This document shows positions 53,380 to 63,409 of a stretch of 64,000 nt of DNA, piece after piece (within the stretch, counting starts at the first letter, position 1; the number at the start of each line of letters is the position of its first letter). The position numbers and the translations under genes were made by a program. The notes under the pieces are model-generated. The model searched no databases and was not told the DNA's origin. It saw only the letters and a program-made list of their open reading frames with translations. The stretch is taken from NCBI RefSeq assembly GCF_039793925.1, contig NZ_JBAMME010000199.1, forward strand, positions 1 through 64,000, given 5' to 3'. This DNA comes from Thermogutta sp039793925. GTDB lineage: Bacteria; Planctomycetota; Planctomycetia; Pirellulales; Thermoguttaceae.

Positions 53380-54225
53380 ATGAAGGAATCTGATTCGCAG
53401 CATCCGCAACCGCGTCGCCCCCAGAAGCCCTGGCTGTCGTTCCCCGAGGGTGTGCCAGAGATCCTCTACGAAGCCCGCGAGGTGCTGGTCATCAACAAGC
53501 CGGCCGGGATACTGGTTCAGGGTCCGCCGGGGGTCCCATCTTTGGTGGAATTGCTCCGCGATTTTCTTTCCATGCGTAGCCCCCCAGGCGCGGGAGTTTA
53601 TCTGGGCGTCCCCCACCGGTTGGACCGGCCTGTGACCGGGGCAATTCTGTTTACGCGCCACACTCGGGCAACCAGGCGGATCACGGAACAGTTTGAGTCC
53701 CGAGCCATCCGAAAACTCTATTGGGCCGTCGTGGAGGGGAATGTGTCCCCGCCAACTGGAGAGTGGCGCGATCACATGCGGAAGATCCCCGATGTCCCTC
53801 AGGCGGAGATCGTGCCCGAGAATCATCCGGAGGCACGCCTGGCCGTGCTCAGGTATCGGGTGCTTCAATACTGGGAGGGCCTCAGCTGGTTGGAAATTGA
53901 GCTCGAAACCGGGCGTATGCACCAGATTCGGGTGCAGGCGGCGTCACGGGGTCATCCCGTCGTGGGGGATTGGCAATACGGGTCTCGTCGCCGAGTCGGC
54001 CCTCAACATTCGGACCCACGGTTCTGTCCCATCGCACTGCACGCCCGGGAACTCCATTTCCTCCATCCCATGACCTTCGAGCCAATTGACATCACGGCCC
54101 CGCTTCCGCGATTTTGGGAAGAACTGTCCGAATCGTTTCGGCCCTGGCTCGGCAAACACCTCGGGGTAATCGATGGGCTGGGGGATCATCCGCTCGAACC
54201 ACCTGAACGATTCCCGCAAACGTAA
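53380..54225 (+). CDS. RluA-family pseudouridine synthase
   Basis: About 281 residues. The catalytic motif is HRLDRPVTGAILFTRHTRAT, with the active-site Asp in HRLD. LVINKPAGILVQGPPG is the first conserved strand, and LEIELETGRMHQIRVQAASR is the third motif. The N-terminal S4 domain of some RluA-type enzymes is absent, so this is a short RluA/RluC-like form. It isomerises specific uridines in rRNA or tRNA. ATG 53380 is taken; the upstream TTG (53356) would add eight residues, and neither start has a good ribosome binding site. Confidence 0.88.
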   Translation: MKESDSQHPQPRRPQKPWLSFPEGVPEILYEAREVLVINKPAGILVQGPPGVPSLVELLRDFLSMRSPPGAGVYLGVPHRLDRPVTGAILFTRHTRATRRITEQFESRAIRKLYWAVVEGNVSPPTGEWRDHMRKIPDVPQAEIVPENHPEARLAVLRYRVLQYWEGLSWLEIELETGRMHQIRVQAASRGHPVVGDWQYGSRRRVGPQHSDPRFCPIALHARELHFLHPMTFEPIDITAPLPRFWEELSESFRPWLGKHLGVIDGLGDHPLEPPERFPQT

Positions 54226-54456
54226 ACTTGCCCTTTGCGAAATTCGGAGACGGAGACTTCTGAGAGAGTGCACGCCGTCCGGCGCACTGTCGTCCTCGCG
54301 ACTCTCGCTGGTTTGGTCGCGGCATTTTTCTGGGAAGGTCCGTGTGAATGGCCGGGCTGCACTACCCAGGAGCCGCGCGAAGGGATAGGATAGCATGTTC
54401 CTATCCAGGCGTTTGTTTTTCACACTGAAGAAGAATGTGAGGGAAATAACACTGCG

Positions 54457-57171
54457 ATGGTCAGAATTGCGGACGATCCATTCCAAGCTCTCGGCGAACT
54501 TCGTACTTCCGAAGGTGCATGGAAATTCTTTCGCCTCGCCCGGCTTGAAGACCTGGGATTGACGCGGCTGACGGAGCTCCCTTATTCCATCCGCATTTTG
54601 CTAGAGTCCGTGCTGCGGCAATGCGATGGATTCTCGATTACGGTAGACGATGTCAAGCGACTCGCCCGATGGGCCGATTCCAAAGGCCGTGCAGACATCG
54701 AAGTGCCGTTCAAGCCCGCACGCGTCATCCTTCAGGATTTTACAGGGGTTCCTGCTCTGGTGGATCTGGCCGCTATGCGGAGTGCGATCCATCGGATGGG
54801 CGGCCAGCCTTCGCGCGTGAATCCCCTCATCCCTGTGGATCTTGTGATTGATCATTCCGTCCAGGTGGACTTCTTTGGGAACAGGGAAGCCTTTCAGAAA
54901 AACGTTCGCTTGGAGTTCGAACGGAACCGAGAGCGGTATGAGTTTCTCCGCTGGGGGCAGGTCAGCTTTGCCAATCTCCGCGTGGTTCCACCGGCAGCCG
55001 GGATTATCCATCAAATCAATCTGGAGTATCTCGCCCGTTGTGTTGTCACAAATGATGAGGGGCTGGCTTACCCGGACACCCTGGTAGGGACAGACAGCCA
55101 TACGACAATGATCAATGGGCTGGGCGTACTGGGCTGGGGAGTGGGAGGGATCGAGGCCGAAGCCGCCATGCTGGGCCAACCCATGTACATGCTGGCCCCA
55201 GAAGTTGTGGGTCTGGAACTGGTTGGTGACTTACGAGAAGGCGTTACCGCGACTGATCTGGTGCTCACCGTCACCGAGCTGCTGCGAAAAGAGGGAGTCG
55301 TCGGCAAGTTCGTCGAATTCTTCGGCGAGGCGGTCGCTCGCATGCCCGTCTATGACCGCGCTGTTCTGGCCAACATGGCGCCGGAATACGGGGCGACTAT
55401 GGGCTTTTTCCCCATCGACGATCAAACGCTCCAGTATCTTCGAGAAACCGGACGTCCCGCGGAACTTGTGGAGCTGGTCGAAAGGTACTGCAAAGAGCAG
55501 GGGCTTTTCCGCAACCCTGGTGATCCCGTGCCCAGCTACACGAAGGTCCTTCGCCTGGATCTGTCGACCGTGGAAGGCTCGGTGGCAGGGCCGAAACGCC
55601 CCCAGGACAGAGTTCCCATCACCAGACTGGCTCAAAGCTTCGCCGGAGCTCTGACAGCACCTCCAGACAAACGGGGTTTTGGACTCACTCCCGACGCAGT
55701 GAGCCGTCAGGAGAGCTTTCGTTCGGATGGGAAAGAAATCACCCTCGGTCACGGCTCGGTGGTCATCGCCGCCATCACAAGTTGTACAAACACGAGCAAT
55801 CCCAAGTTGATGATTGCGGCCGGATTGTTGGCAAAAAAGGCCTGTGAAAAGGGACTCACGGTTCCTGCTTACGTGAAGACGAGCCTCGCGCCAGGATCTC
55901 GCGTGGTCACCGATTACCTTGAACGATTGGGGCTTCTTCCCTATTTGGAAAAGCTGGGATTCGCCCTTGTTGGATACGGATGCACGACGTGCATCGGGAA
56001 CAGTGGTCCCCTGCCAGAAGCGGTGGCAGAAGCTGTTAAGCGAGGCAATCTAGTGGTGGCGGCAGTGCTCAGCGGAAACCGCAACTTTGAAGGCCGAATT
56101 CATCCGCTTGTGAAAGCGAATTATCTGGCTTCCCCACCGCTCGTGGTGGCGGCGGCTTTAGCTGGGTCAGTAACACGGGATCTTGTCAACGAGCCGCTCG
56201 GTGCCGACCGGACCGGACAGCCGGTGTATCTGAAGGACCTCTGGCCGAGCGAGCAGGAAATTGCCTCTGCGATGGCTCAGGTGTTGACACCCGATCTTTT
56301 CCAAAAACGTTATCAATCGGTTTTTGAGGGTGACGAACTATGGCAAAGTCTCGCGGTTCGGCCCAGCGAACTTTTCCCATGGCGCGAGGAAAGCACGTAT
56401 ATTCACGAGCCTCCCTATTTTGATGGGCTCTCAGCAGAGCCCACGCCCCCGCCTCCAATCCGCGGTGCGCGGGTCCTTCTGGCCCTGGGGGATTCCGTCA
56501 CGACGGACCATATCTCGCCAGCGGGTAACATCCCCAAAGACAGCCCTGCGGGCCGCTTTCTTATTAAAAGAGGCGTTTCACCCGAAGAATTCAACACTTA
56601 CGGAGCTCGACGCGGCAACGATCTGGTCATGGTTCGGGGGACATTTGCAAACATCCGCCTGCGAAATTATTTGGTCCCAGACCAAGAAGGCGGTGTAACA
56701 CGCTACTGGCCAACTGGCGAGGTACTTTCGGTCTTCGAGGCTGCCATGCGATACAAGGCCGACGGAACTCCCCTAGTGGTTCTGGCCGGGGCCGAATACG
56801 GCACCGGAAGCAGTCGCGACTGGGCTGCCAAAGGCACAGCCCTTCTCGGCATCCGTGCCGTCCTGGCCAGCAGTTTCGAACGCATCCATCGGAGCAACCT
56901 CGTGGGAATGGGGGTCCTCCCTCTTCAATTTCCAGAAGGCCAGACATGGCAAAGCCTGGGTTTAAGTGGCGAAGAAGTGATTGACATCGTCGAGCCGGAA
57001 TCGGGGCTGACTCCGCGGTGTCGCGTCCGGGTGGTTGTGCGGAAAAGCGATGGCCAGGCCGTCGAGTTCACCTGTCTGGCGCGAATTGACACCCCTGTGG
57101 AACTCGAGTATTACCGGCACGGTGGTATCCTGCCGATGGTCCTGCGAAAATTGCTTTCCGCGACAGCTTAA
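54457..57171 (+). CDS. acnA: aconitate hydratase A
   Basis: A 904-residue TCA-cycle enzyme interconverting citrate and isocitrate. The 4Fe-4S ligands are in SCTNTSNP (near residue 442) and GYGCTTCIGNSG (near 508 and 511). Other AcnA landmarks are VLQDFTGVPALVDLAAMR, VGTDSHTTMINGLGVLGWGV and the swivel domain DHISPAGNIPKDSPAGRFL with GAEYGTGSSRDWAAKG. The length and domain order match AcnA/IRP1 rather than AcnB. It is preceded by a 230-base gap after the pseudouridine synthase gene and stands alone. Confidence 0.96.
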   Translation: MVRIADDPFQALGELRTSEGAWKFFRLARLEDLGLTRLTELPYSIRILLESVLRQCDGFSITVDDVKRLARWADSKGRADIEVPFKPARVILQDFTGVPALVDLAAMRSAIHRMGGQPSRVNPLIPVDLVIDHSVQVDFFGNREAFQKNVRLEFERNRERYEFLRWGQVSFANLRVVPPAAGIIHQINLEYLARCVVTNDEGLAYPDTLVGTDSHTTMINGLGVLGWGVGGIEAEAAMLGQPMYMLAPEVVGLELVGDLREGVTATDLVLTVTELLRKEGVVGKFVEFFGEAVARMPVYDRAVLANMAPEYGATMGFFPIDDQTLQYLRETGRPAELVELVERYCKEQGLFRNPGDPVPSYTKVLRLDLSTVEGSVAGPKRPQDRVPITRLAQSFAGALTAPPDKRGFGLTPDAVSRQESFRSDGKEITLGHGSVVIAAITSCTNTSNPKLMIAAGLLAKKACEKGLTVPAYVKTSLAPGSRVVTDYLERLGLLPYLEKLGFALVGYGCTTCIGNSGPLPEAVAEAVKRGNLVVAAVLSGNRNFEGRIHPLVKANYLASPPLVVAAALAGSVTRDLVNEPLGADRTGQPVYLKDLWPSEQEIASAMAQVLTPDLFQKRYQSVFEGDELWQSLAVRPSELFPWREESTYIHEPPYFDGLSAEPTPPPPIRGARVLLALGDSVTTDHISPAGNIPKDSPAGRFLIKRGVSPEEFNTYGARRGNDLVMVRGTFANIRLRNYLVPDQEGGVTRYWPTGEVLSVFEAAMRYKADGTPLVVLAGAEYGTGSSRDWAAKGTALLGIRAVLASSFERIHRSNLVGMGVLPLQFPEGQTWQSLGLSGEEVIDIVEPESGLTPRCRVRVVVRKSDGQAVEFTCLARIDTPVELEYYRHGGILPMVLRKLLSATA

Positions 57172-57207
57172 GAGTTCGGGGTGCAGCTTTCCATTCTGGC
57201 ATCGGCT

Positions 57208-57762
57208 TCACGGTAACGGCCGATTGTGCGGGCGAAGCGAGCTGTCTTTCGGGTGATGATTCTGCACAAAGTGGGGACGGGGGATGCGTTCCGGTTTTGT
57301 GTCCACGCGGAGGCCCGGGCGGAGAGTCCGCCGTCCGTCTTGCGTGATCAATACGACGAAGTTCGATTGCTCCAGAAGCTGTTTGATGATGGTTCGGCCC
57401 ACTGGCGAGTCCAGCCGGCCTGCCGCTAATTCGTAGACTGCACTTCCCCATAACCCGTTAGGAAGCGATTCAGATAAACACAGGAGACCAGAGCGATCCG
57501 GCCGCCACTCCACAGGCCACGCCCGAGCTTTAAGAAAAGCACATTCAAACCGCCGACAAATGATCGGCCGATTTTCATATTTGCGACAGCCTGCGCACGT
57601 CAAATAGGGGCAGTCCACACCGGCAGGCTTGTCTTCTGGGCCCACGTGCCCCGCTGGAATAGGTAGCCATGTGCAGCACACCGTGCACGCGCCGCAAGGA
57701 CGATTCGCCACCGGCTCTGCAATTGGGAGCGAGGAATTGGAACTGTCCCTCACATTCGACAT
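57208..57762 (-). CDS. YkgJ-family cysteine cluster protein
   Basis: A 184-residue cytoplasmic protein. The conserved Cys pattern of the family is present: CGACTVCCTWLPI, then CPYLTCAGCRKYENRPIICR and RFECAF. These eight or so cysteines are thought to bind zinc or an iron-sulfur cluster; no activity is established. The C-terminal 70 residues are variable. It converges with acnA 36 bases away. The start at 57762 is only 40 bases from the N run, and no ribosome binding site is visible, so the N-terminus is less sure. Confidence 0.8.
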   Translation of the reverse strand: MSNVRDSSNSSLPIAEPVANRPCGACTVCCTWLPIPAGHVGPEDKPAGVDCPYLTCAGCRKYENRPIICRRFECAFLKARAWPVEWRPDRSGLLCLSESLPNGLWGSAVYELAAGRLDSPVGRTIIKQLLEQSNFVVLITQDGRRTLRPGLRVDTKPERIPRPHFVQNHHPKDSSLRPHNRPLP

Positions 57763-57802
57763 AGACTTAGCCGCAAAGTTGCCCGGAGACTCTTAATTCG
57801 CA

Positions 57803-57812
57803 NNNNNNNNNN
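57803..57812. other. assembly gap (10 N)
   Basis: Ten undetermined bases upstream of both the YkgJ-type gene and the TadG-like gene. The promoter region of either gene may be incomplete. Confidence 0.99.
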
Positions 57813-58011
57813 CGCATCCATCACCGGCCCCTATCTCGACAACCACGGCGGTTCTTCAAGATGGACTAGGTATGTGTTTCGACCGCTGAGAAGCAGTTCC
57901 TCATTATTTTTTGCTTTACCGCGAAAAATAACGTATCTTTTCCAATAGACCGAATCGAAGAATCGCGCCTGTCTCGTCTGCGGTGGTTCTCGTCTCGATA
58001 GGGAGGGCCTT

Positions 58012-59757
58012 ATGAGGTCGGCGAATCTGCTTCGGGTGCCGCGGGAATGCCAGGACAAGAAAAGACGTCGAGGCGCGATTGTTGTTCTTACGGCACTGCT
58101 CATGGTCTTTATGATGGGGCTGCTCGCCCTTTCTGTGGACGTGGGTTACATGATGACGTTGAAGACGGAGCTCAAACGGGCCACGGATGCTGCTGCCCTG
58201 GCGGGTGCCGCTAGCTTGGCCGAAGGAACCGACGTCGCCCGGCTGAAAGCCTTCGAATTCTTGGCCCGGAACCCGGTGGGGCACCAAAATCTGACAGAGT
58301 TGGAAAACTGGGAAGAGCGCTTAGAAGAGCTTCTCGCCCAGCACTCCCAGGAATTTCGCGTAGAGTTTGGGGAATGGGACTTTGAGACAGGCCAATTCCT
58401 TCCCGCTGCGACGGCCCCCTCCGCTATTCGCGTGACCACCAGGCACAACGGCGGGCCTCTGTTTTTTGCCCGAATCTTCGGCCGAGATGCGTTCGTCCTC
58501 CAGGCCGAATCGATTGCCCAGTACCAGCCCCGGGATATTGTGCTGGTCCTTGACTTTTCGGCCTCGATGAACGATGACAGTGAGCTTCGCCGAATCACCG
58601 AATTCGGCCCGGCTGCCCGCGAAGCCGTGGAAGCCAACATACAGCAAATTTACGAGGAACTCGGTTCGCCGACCTACGGTTCACTGCAATTTACGCCGCA
58701 GTACTACACGCAAGTCGGTAAACCGCCGCAATCGTCCTGCGAACCTCAAATCACCGTCACGTTTCGTGGGGACGATGTCTATGTGGTGTCCACAAAGGAT
58801 CTCTCAAACGTGGTGCTCCAGTTCTCCGACGGCACTACTCAGAAATTTGACGGACTCACCGGGAAAACTGGGACATTCCGCGGTACCGGTTCGAATGCGA
58901 AGAAGCGAATCGACCGCTGTTGGGTTAAGTCCGGATGCAATGCCAGCGGCGAGGGTCCCGGCTACGGCGAACGTTTCGAAGACACCGCCGCAAATATCAT
59001 GAAAGCCTTTGGCCTTGACAAGGTACCTTATCCCTATCCGTCCGGAAGCTGGGAGAGCTACATCAACTACGTGAAAACGAGCACGTTTATCAAAAACGCT
59101 GGTTATCGGAAGATGTACGGCTACTTGACCCTCATCAATTACTGGCTGGAGGAAAAGCCGAAGGCCAACGAAACGCCCGACTTGTGGAAAGTGAGCGAGC
59201 AGCCTGTCAGCCAGCTCAAAGAGGCCGTCGGCGTATTCTTCGACTACATTCAGGCTGTGAACACCAACGATCGGGTGTCTCTCGTCATCTACAATTCGCC
59301 AGATCAAACGGCAATTACCGAATACCCACTCACTCAGTCTTTCGACGCTATTAAAGACACCATCATCCACCGGCAGGCCGGTCACTATGACCATTACACA
59401 AACATCGGCGCGGGAATCAAAAACGGAGTGGATGAACTTCTTGCCCGTGGACGACCGGGAGCCTTTAAAATGGTCGTGCTGATGACCGACGGAAAAGCCA
59501 ATCGGCCGTATAACGAGGCTCAGGGGCGTAGTTATGCCCTTGCCCAGGCGCAACGAGCGGCCGAAAACCGAATTCCGATCTTTACGATCGGACTGGGGTT
59601 GGACGCGGACACAGCGCTACTCGACGAAATTGCTCGCATGACCAATGGCCAGTCATTCATCGTGCCCGGTACGCTGGCTGTCACAAACTACCGCGAGCAG
59701 CTCATTGAGAAATTTCGCACGGTGGCGGCCCATCGACCCGTTCGCCTGGTAAAATAG
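58012..59757 (+). CDS. TadG-like pilus assembly protein with split VWA domain
   Basis: A 581-residue protein with GGGAGG before the ATG. Residues 1-20 are basic and the hydrophobic helix spans 21-43. The segment RATDAAALAGAASLAEG marks the TadE/TadG family. The VWA domain starts at 175 with DIVLVLDFSASMND (MIDAS DxSxS at D181). Its continuation (VGVFFDYIQAVNTNDRVSLV, HYTNIGAGI near 461 and VVLMTDGKA near 488) only appears after about 190 residues of inserted sequence with several Cys. All MIDAS elements are kept. The protein is probably membrane-anchored and exposed outside. No other tad genes are in the window. Confidence 0.8.
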   Translation: MRSANLLRVPRECQDKKRRRGAIVVLTALLMVFMMGLLALSVDVGYMMTLKTELKRATDAAALAGAASLAEGTDVARLKAFEFLARNPVGHQNLTELENWEERLEELLAQHSQEFRVEFGEWDFETGQFLPAATAPSAIRVTTRHNGGPLFFARIFGRDAFVLQAESIAQYQPRDIVLVLDFSASMNDDSELRRITEFGPAAREAVEANIQQIYEELGSPTYGSLQFTPQYYTQVGKPPQSSCEPQITVTFRGDDVYVVSTKDLSNVVLQFSDGTTQKFDGLTGKTGTFRGTGSNAKKRIDRCWVKSGCNASGEGPGYGERFEDTAANIMKAFGLDKVPYPYPSGSWESYINYVKTSTFIKNAGYRKMYGYLTLINYWLEEKPKANETPDLWKVSEQPVSQLKEAVGVFFDYIQAVNTNDRVSLVIYNSPDQTAITEYPLTQSFDAIKDTIIHRQAGHYDHYTNIGAGIKNGVDELLARGRPGAFKMVVLMTDGKANRPYNEAQGRSYALAQAQRAAENRIPIFTIGLGLDADTALLDEIARMTNGQSFIVPGTLAVTNYREQLIEKFRTVAAHRPVRLVK

Positions 59758-60122
59758 CCCGGCATGCGAACTCAAATCCAAGTCGTAGGGTGACAGAAAT
59801 CGCTCACACTCTCCCTTAATTTGGCACACGAAAACTCTCGAGGTGCCAAAAAGAGGTAGGGAAGCCGACAACGTGGCCAGGGACGGCCGATAACCTGCCG
59901 ACAGGCGCGAGCCCCCGTCGGAATCCAGCTGCGTGGGCTGGTCCTTCCGCGGGGGTCGTCATTTGCTTGCTTCCGCAGCCGCACCGCCAGGGTTTTGCTG
60001 GCGGACTCGGACATCAAATCCCTCCCCTTGGGGTTACCCGCGCTGAACCCAACCGGTCATAATCTGGGACTTGACGCGGCAGAGGGGACCAGTAGACTAT
60101 TTTTATGAGGTGATGGTCATTC
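59758..60122. other. intergenic between tadG-like gene and tRNA-Leu(GAG)
   Basis: About 365 bases. Several short complementary GC-rich arms (for example CCGACAGGC...GTCGG near 59900-59930) suggest structure, but no known RNA could be matched. An antisense frame at 59772-60017 has no family resemblance. Confidence 0.4.
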
Positions 60123-60206
60123 GCGGGAATGGCGGAATTGGCAGACGCGCCAGGTTGAGGGCCTGGTGGCCGCAAGGCCGTGGAGGTTCAAGTCCTCTTT
60201 CCCGCA
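60123..60206 (+). tRNA. tRNA-Leu (anticodon GAG)
   Basis: An 84-base class II tRNA. The acceptor GCGGGAA pairs with TTCCCGC and the discriminator is A. The anticodon stem CCAGG/CCTGG encloses TTGAGGG (anticodon GAG). A long variable arm is present. A TTTTTTATTT run follows directly. CCA is not encoded. Confidence 0.94.
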
Positions 60207-60328
60207 TTTTTTATTTCCCACTTGCTCAAACGGTCTCGGAGCACTTACATACATAAAGTTTCGTAAATAGTTAAAAGCGGCTGTCGCGCCACCGCTTAGC
60301 GCGAGGAGCCATAGTGGCCCAACGAGAT

Positions 60329-60402
<74 letters not shown>

Positions 60403-60423
60403 TTTGGCTGTCGGTAAACATGA

Positions 60424-60468
60424 CCCCCGTAAACTTCGCGGCAAAGGCAAGTTGTACGGGGGTTTTTT
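60424..60468 (+). terminator. Rho-independent terminator of tRNA-Lys
   Basis: CCCCCGTA with ACTT and AAGT with TACGGGGG form a long stem with small asymmetries, followed by TTTTTT. It starts 21 bases past the tRNA. Confidence 0.85.
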
Positions 60469-60927
60469 ATGCGCAAAAGGTGTTTCCGAAGTATCGCCGA
60501 AAAATCCTGGACTCGGCCGTGCTCAAAAGCGAGCCGTCTCTTTTACCGCATCACCGTGGGACAAAGCGAGGCTTCGAAATGATTTAGAGCCGAGCTGCCT
60601 GCTCGTGAGAAACCGTGCCAGGTCTGCCTATCGCAGCGATTCCAGTTTGTGCAGAGTTATCGCAACTCCCCGCGGCCCACCAGTAGAGCCAAGCAACCGA
60701 ACGCGTTCCCATGCCTTTCGAAGTAGCGCGCGTCCCAGTCCTGCGGCGGAACTTGCCGCGACGCAAGGACCTCACATAAGGCAGCTCGATGAGCGGACCG
60801 TGAGGCCAAAATTTGTAATCCAAGCCTGCTATGTGGGCTCAAGCAAAGATTGTTGCGATGAAAGTGCTCCCTGTTACCTGTCCTTACAGGGTCACAAAGA
60901 GAGCCATCGTTTCCAGTTCCGGCTTCG
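60469..60927. other. intergenic, no gene recognised
   Basis: About 460 bases between the tRNA-Lys terminator and the stop of the secreted protein gene. A long plus-strand frame passes through it but continues antisense into the next gene and has no motif. Confidence 0.4.
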
Positions 60928-62505
60928 TTACTTCCATTGTTCCGGGAACCCCTCGAGGGACTGGTCAAGACGCCGCCAACCCTCTGAACGGAGAATATCC
61001 TCGAGTTCGCTCCCCGGTTCGACACCACCAAGCACAGTGTTCCAGATAGGATCCCGCCAGAAGTCGCTCTCATCCCAGGCACGTTTATAGAGACGCATAA
61101 TCTCGCCCGTTGCAGGATCCCGGACGTAGGTTTGATCGCTCAAAGCGTTGGTCCAGGCGGTAGCCATTCGGCTGTTGAATTCCTGCTGTTCCTGTACCAT
61201 TTCGAGTACCATCCGATTGAGCCGCGCATTGTCGATCGAAAACCGTTGCAGTAAGGCAAGCACCGCCTCAGGACTGAATCGCAGGCTGGCCAAGACCCCC
61301 ACGACAATGCCACGATCGCGCTCCTCGTTTTCCTTGCTAAACTGACTCATCATGACAGAGAAACTCGCGGTGCAGTCCTGGCTGGCAGAAATAAAATCGG
61401 CTTGCTGGGCCGCGAGCAGCGTGCCCGTAATCATCGCCTCGCGCACAAGGGTGTCTGCTTCAGCCCGCACTTCCCGTTTGATCATACTGGTTGTCGCGGC
61501 ACGCCCGTAGACCGTCGCAATTTGATTCAGCATTTGGGCGGCCTGCTGGAACGAGGCCTTCTCCATGGGAGTCGCAGGGAGGTCGCGACGCTTCGTCACG
61601 GTCCACGATTCGTCTGTCTCGGATTGCCAGATAGCCAGGACAAGCTTTTCCACGTCGTCGACGGAAGTAAGGAAAATCGGCTGGGGTTGGATCGAGCTCG
61701 CGCCATTGATATTGAGGATCGTCTGACCATTCCCACCAAACTGTGTCTGAAGAACTGTACTTTGGAGCACAATATTGTCGCGACGGAACAAAAAGTCGCC
61801 CTGGCGGATAAAGATTGCTGGCTGACGCTGGGTTCCCAGGATGACGGTCTGCCCCCGGTATTCCGCTCCCTGAGGAACGTGAAGCGTTCCCAGCGGACCG
61901 CCCGTCTCAGAGTCGAGAATCGTCTGCGCACTCCAGGCCACAAGTTTTTCTCGCGGCACAAACTCAAATGTTCGCGCAATGTCCACCATTTCCTGCCAAC
62001 CTCTCCTGGAGGTTTTTTCGGGTGCAAGAAAGCTCACCAGGAGCACACCGTTTTGCCCAGGAAGGCAGACAGTCACTTCCCGATAGTCAGAGTCAGGATT
62101 CATTCCCGTTAGGCCAGAATTCACAGCCGCCATGGGGTCAAGTCCATAAGGGAAACCGAGACCATCACCTATAATGATCAGCCCGCACCCATGGGCTCGG
62201 TAGGCAAATCGTTCCTGTCCTGTGGCTGTCTTCAGGGCCTGATGCTCCCAGAACCAGTTTTCCATCACTTCGTGAAGTCGGCCCTGAGCGGCCGCGCGAA
62301 TAACGATAAATCGCGACCCGTCCGTGAACCAGATCATCCGACCGTCGGCCTTAAGCGACCAGTTGTCGGGAAGCTGGACAGCGTAACCGTGCAGGAAATC
62401 GGCCAATTTCCGGGACTCCGTCAAACCGGGGGAAGGCCCCCACAATCCCCACCAACTCACCGTCGCAATAACCCCAATCGCAACCGAGGAGACTTTTGCT
62501 TTCAT
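60928..62505 (-). CDS. secreted protein of unknown function
   Basis: A 525-residue protein with a signal peptide (about 5-25) and GGAGG 8 bases before the ATG. Residues 35-185 read like a PsbP/DUF1795-type domain (HGYAVQLPDNWSLKADGRMI, then RFIVIRAAAQGRLHEVMENW and WQEMVDIARTFEFVP). A beta segment at 215-290 has ILGTQRQPAIFIRQGDFLFR. The C-terminal half is helical, and DQTYVRDPATGEIMRLYKRA near the end is a motif seen in several secreted bacterial proteins of unknown role. It stands alone. Confidence 0.62.
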   Translation of the reverse strand: MKAKVSSVAIGVIATVSWWGLWGPSPGLTESRKLADFLHGYAVQLPDNWSLKADGRMIWFTDGSRFIVIRAAAQGRLHEVMENWFWEHQALKTATGQERFAYRAHGCGLIIIGDGLGFPYGLDPMAAVNSGLTGMNPDSDYREVTVCLPGQNGVLLVSFLAPEKTSRRGWQEMVDIARTFEFVPREKLVAWSAQTILDSETGGPLGTLHVPQGAEYRGQTVILGTQRQPAIFIRQGDFLFRRDNIVLQSTVLQTQFGGNGQTILNINGASSIQPQPIFLTSVDDVEKLVLAIWQSETDESWTVTKRRDLPATPMEKASFQQAAQMLNQIATVYGRAATTSMIKREVRAEADTLVREAMITGTLLAAQQADFISASQDCTASFSVMMSQFSKENEERDRGIVVGVLASLRFSPEAVLALLQRFSIDNARLNRMVLEMVQEQQEFNSRMATAWTNALSDQTYVRDPATGEIMRLYKRAWDESDFWRDPIWNTVLGGVEPGSELEDILRSEGWRRLDQSLEGFPEQWK

Positions 62506-62779
62506 GGATGCACCTCCAAGCTAGACCACTTCCCAGCGGCGCGACCAAAAAGAGTAGAGGCCTCGCACTCCATCCTGAAGATAGCATCAACGCCAAACTA
62601 AATTGGCATATTTTACAGAGCAACACAGCCCACTTCAACCTAAACCCTAGCCGACTGGGTTGGCCGCCAATAGAAATGTGCCCAAGTGGGGGTTCACGGA
62701 GTTGCTGAATCGGGCGGCAAAGCGGAGCTTATGAGCCACTTCCAAGCCGGTCAGCGATCAGCTGCTGCAAGCATCCGCC

Positions 62780-63145
62780 GCTATAACTCTGGTGGGACCA
62801 ACGGCCGCATCGTACCAGCGGTTGAGGCTACTTTGAGGTTGAGGATGACTATCGAACGGTCGGGCCGTGAATGAAAAGAAACTATCGATAGTCACATTAC
62901 CTTTCGACGTCACGTTGCCGAAGGCGTCATAGATGAGGTGGTTGGCCACGGTAGTTGCCTCTTCCGTCGGCCAAACCTCGCTTGCCGACGGTTGCCATCA
63001 CGGGAGAAACCGTCTCCGGGTCGAAGCTCGCAATCTCCCGAACCGTGTTTAGGTGGTCCGTCAAGGTGGGCAGTACGGTTTCAGTAGCGCCGTTGTCGAC
63101 ATTGACCTCGACTCATATCTGATCCACCACTGGATCCCGCATAGG
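62780..63145 (-). pseudogene. RHS-repeat protein remnant
   Basis: The minus strand reads VDNGATETVLPTLTDHLNTV, then REIASFDPETVSP in one frame. After a frameshift it continues VANHLIYDAFGNVTSKGNVT and SSLNRWYDAAVG in another. These are the characteristic RHS core phrases (DHLNTVRxIA, HLxYDAFGNVTS, NLNRWYDAxVG) in the correct order. An in-frame stop precedes VEVNVDNG and the downstream part diverges. It is a fragment of a much larger RHS or YD-repeat gene. Confidence 0.75.
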
Positions 63146-63409
63146 CAGCGCCGACGCAGGTGGCCGATCTGGATGTCCTGCAAATTGGCCCGCTGAAAGT
63201 CGGCGGACCCGGGCTCGCACGGCTTGAACGAAGTGCTGCCTCGCTATTGCCAGCCACGCGCTACGGGGCTCTGTCTCAAAACCGTTTTCGCTGGGTGGCT
63301 AGGATCTCGTATGAAAATTGCCAATGAGGTGACTCATGGCAATCGGTGTGAATAATCAAAATCTTTTGCGCGGAGGATAGTTCAAAACTCTTATACGGAG
63401 GATGCGACT

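Noticed and set aside
59772..60017. 81-residue minus-strand frame after the TadG-like gene
   Set aside because: Arg/Pro-rich with no motif and no ribosome binding site.
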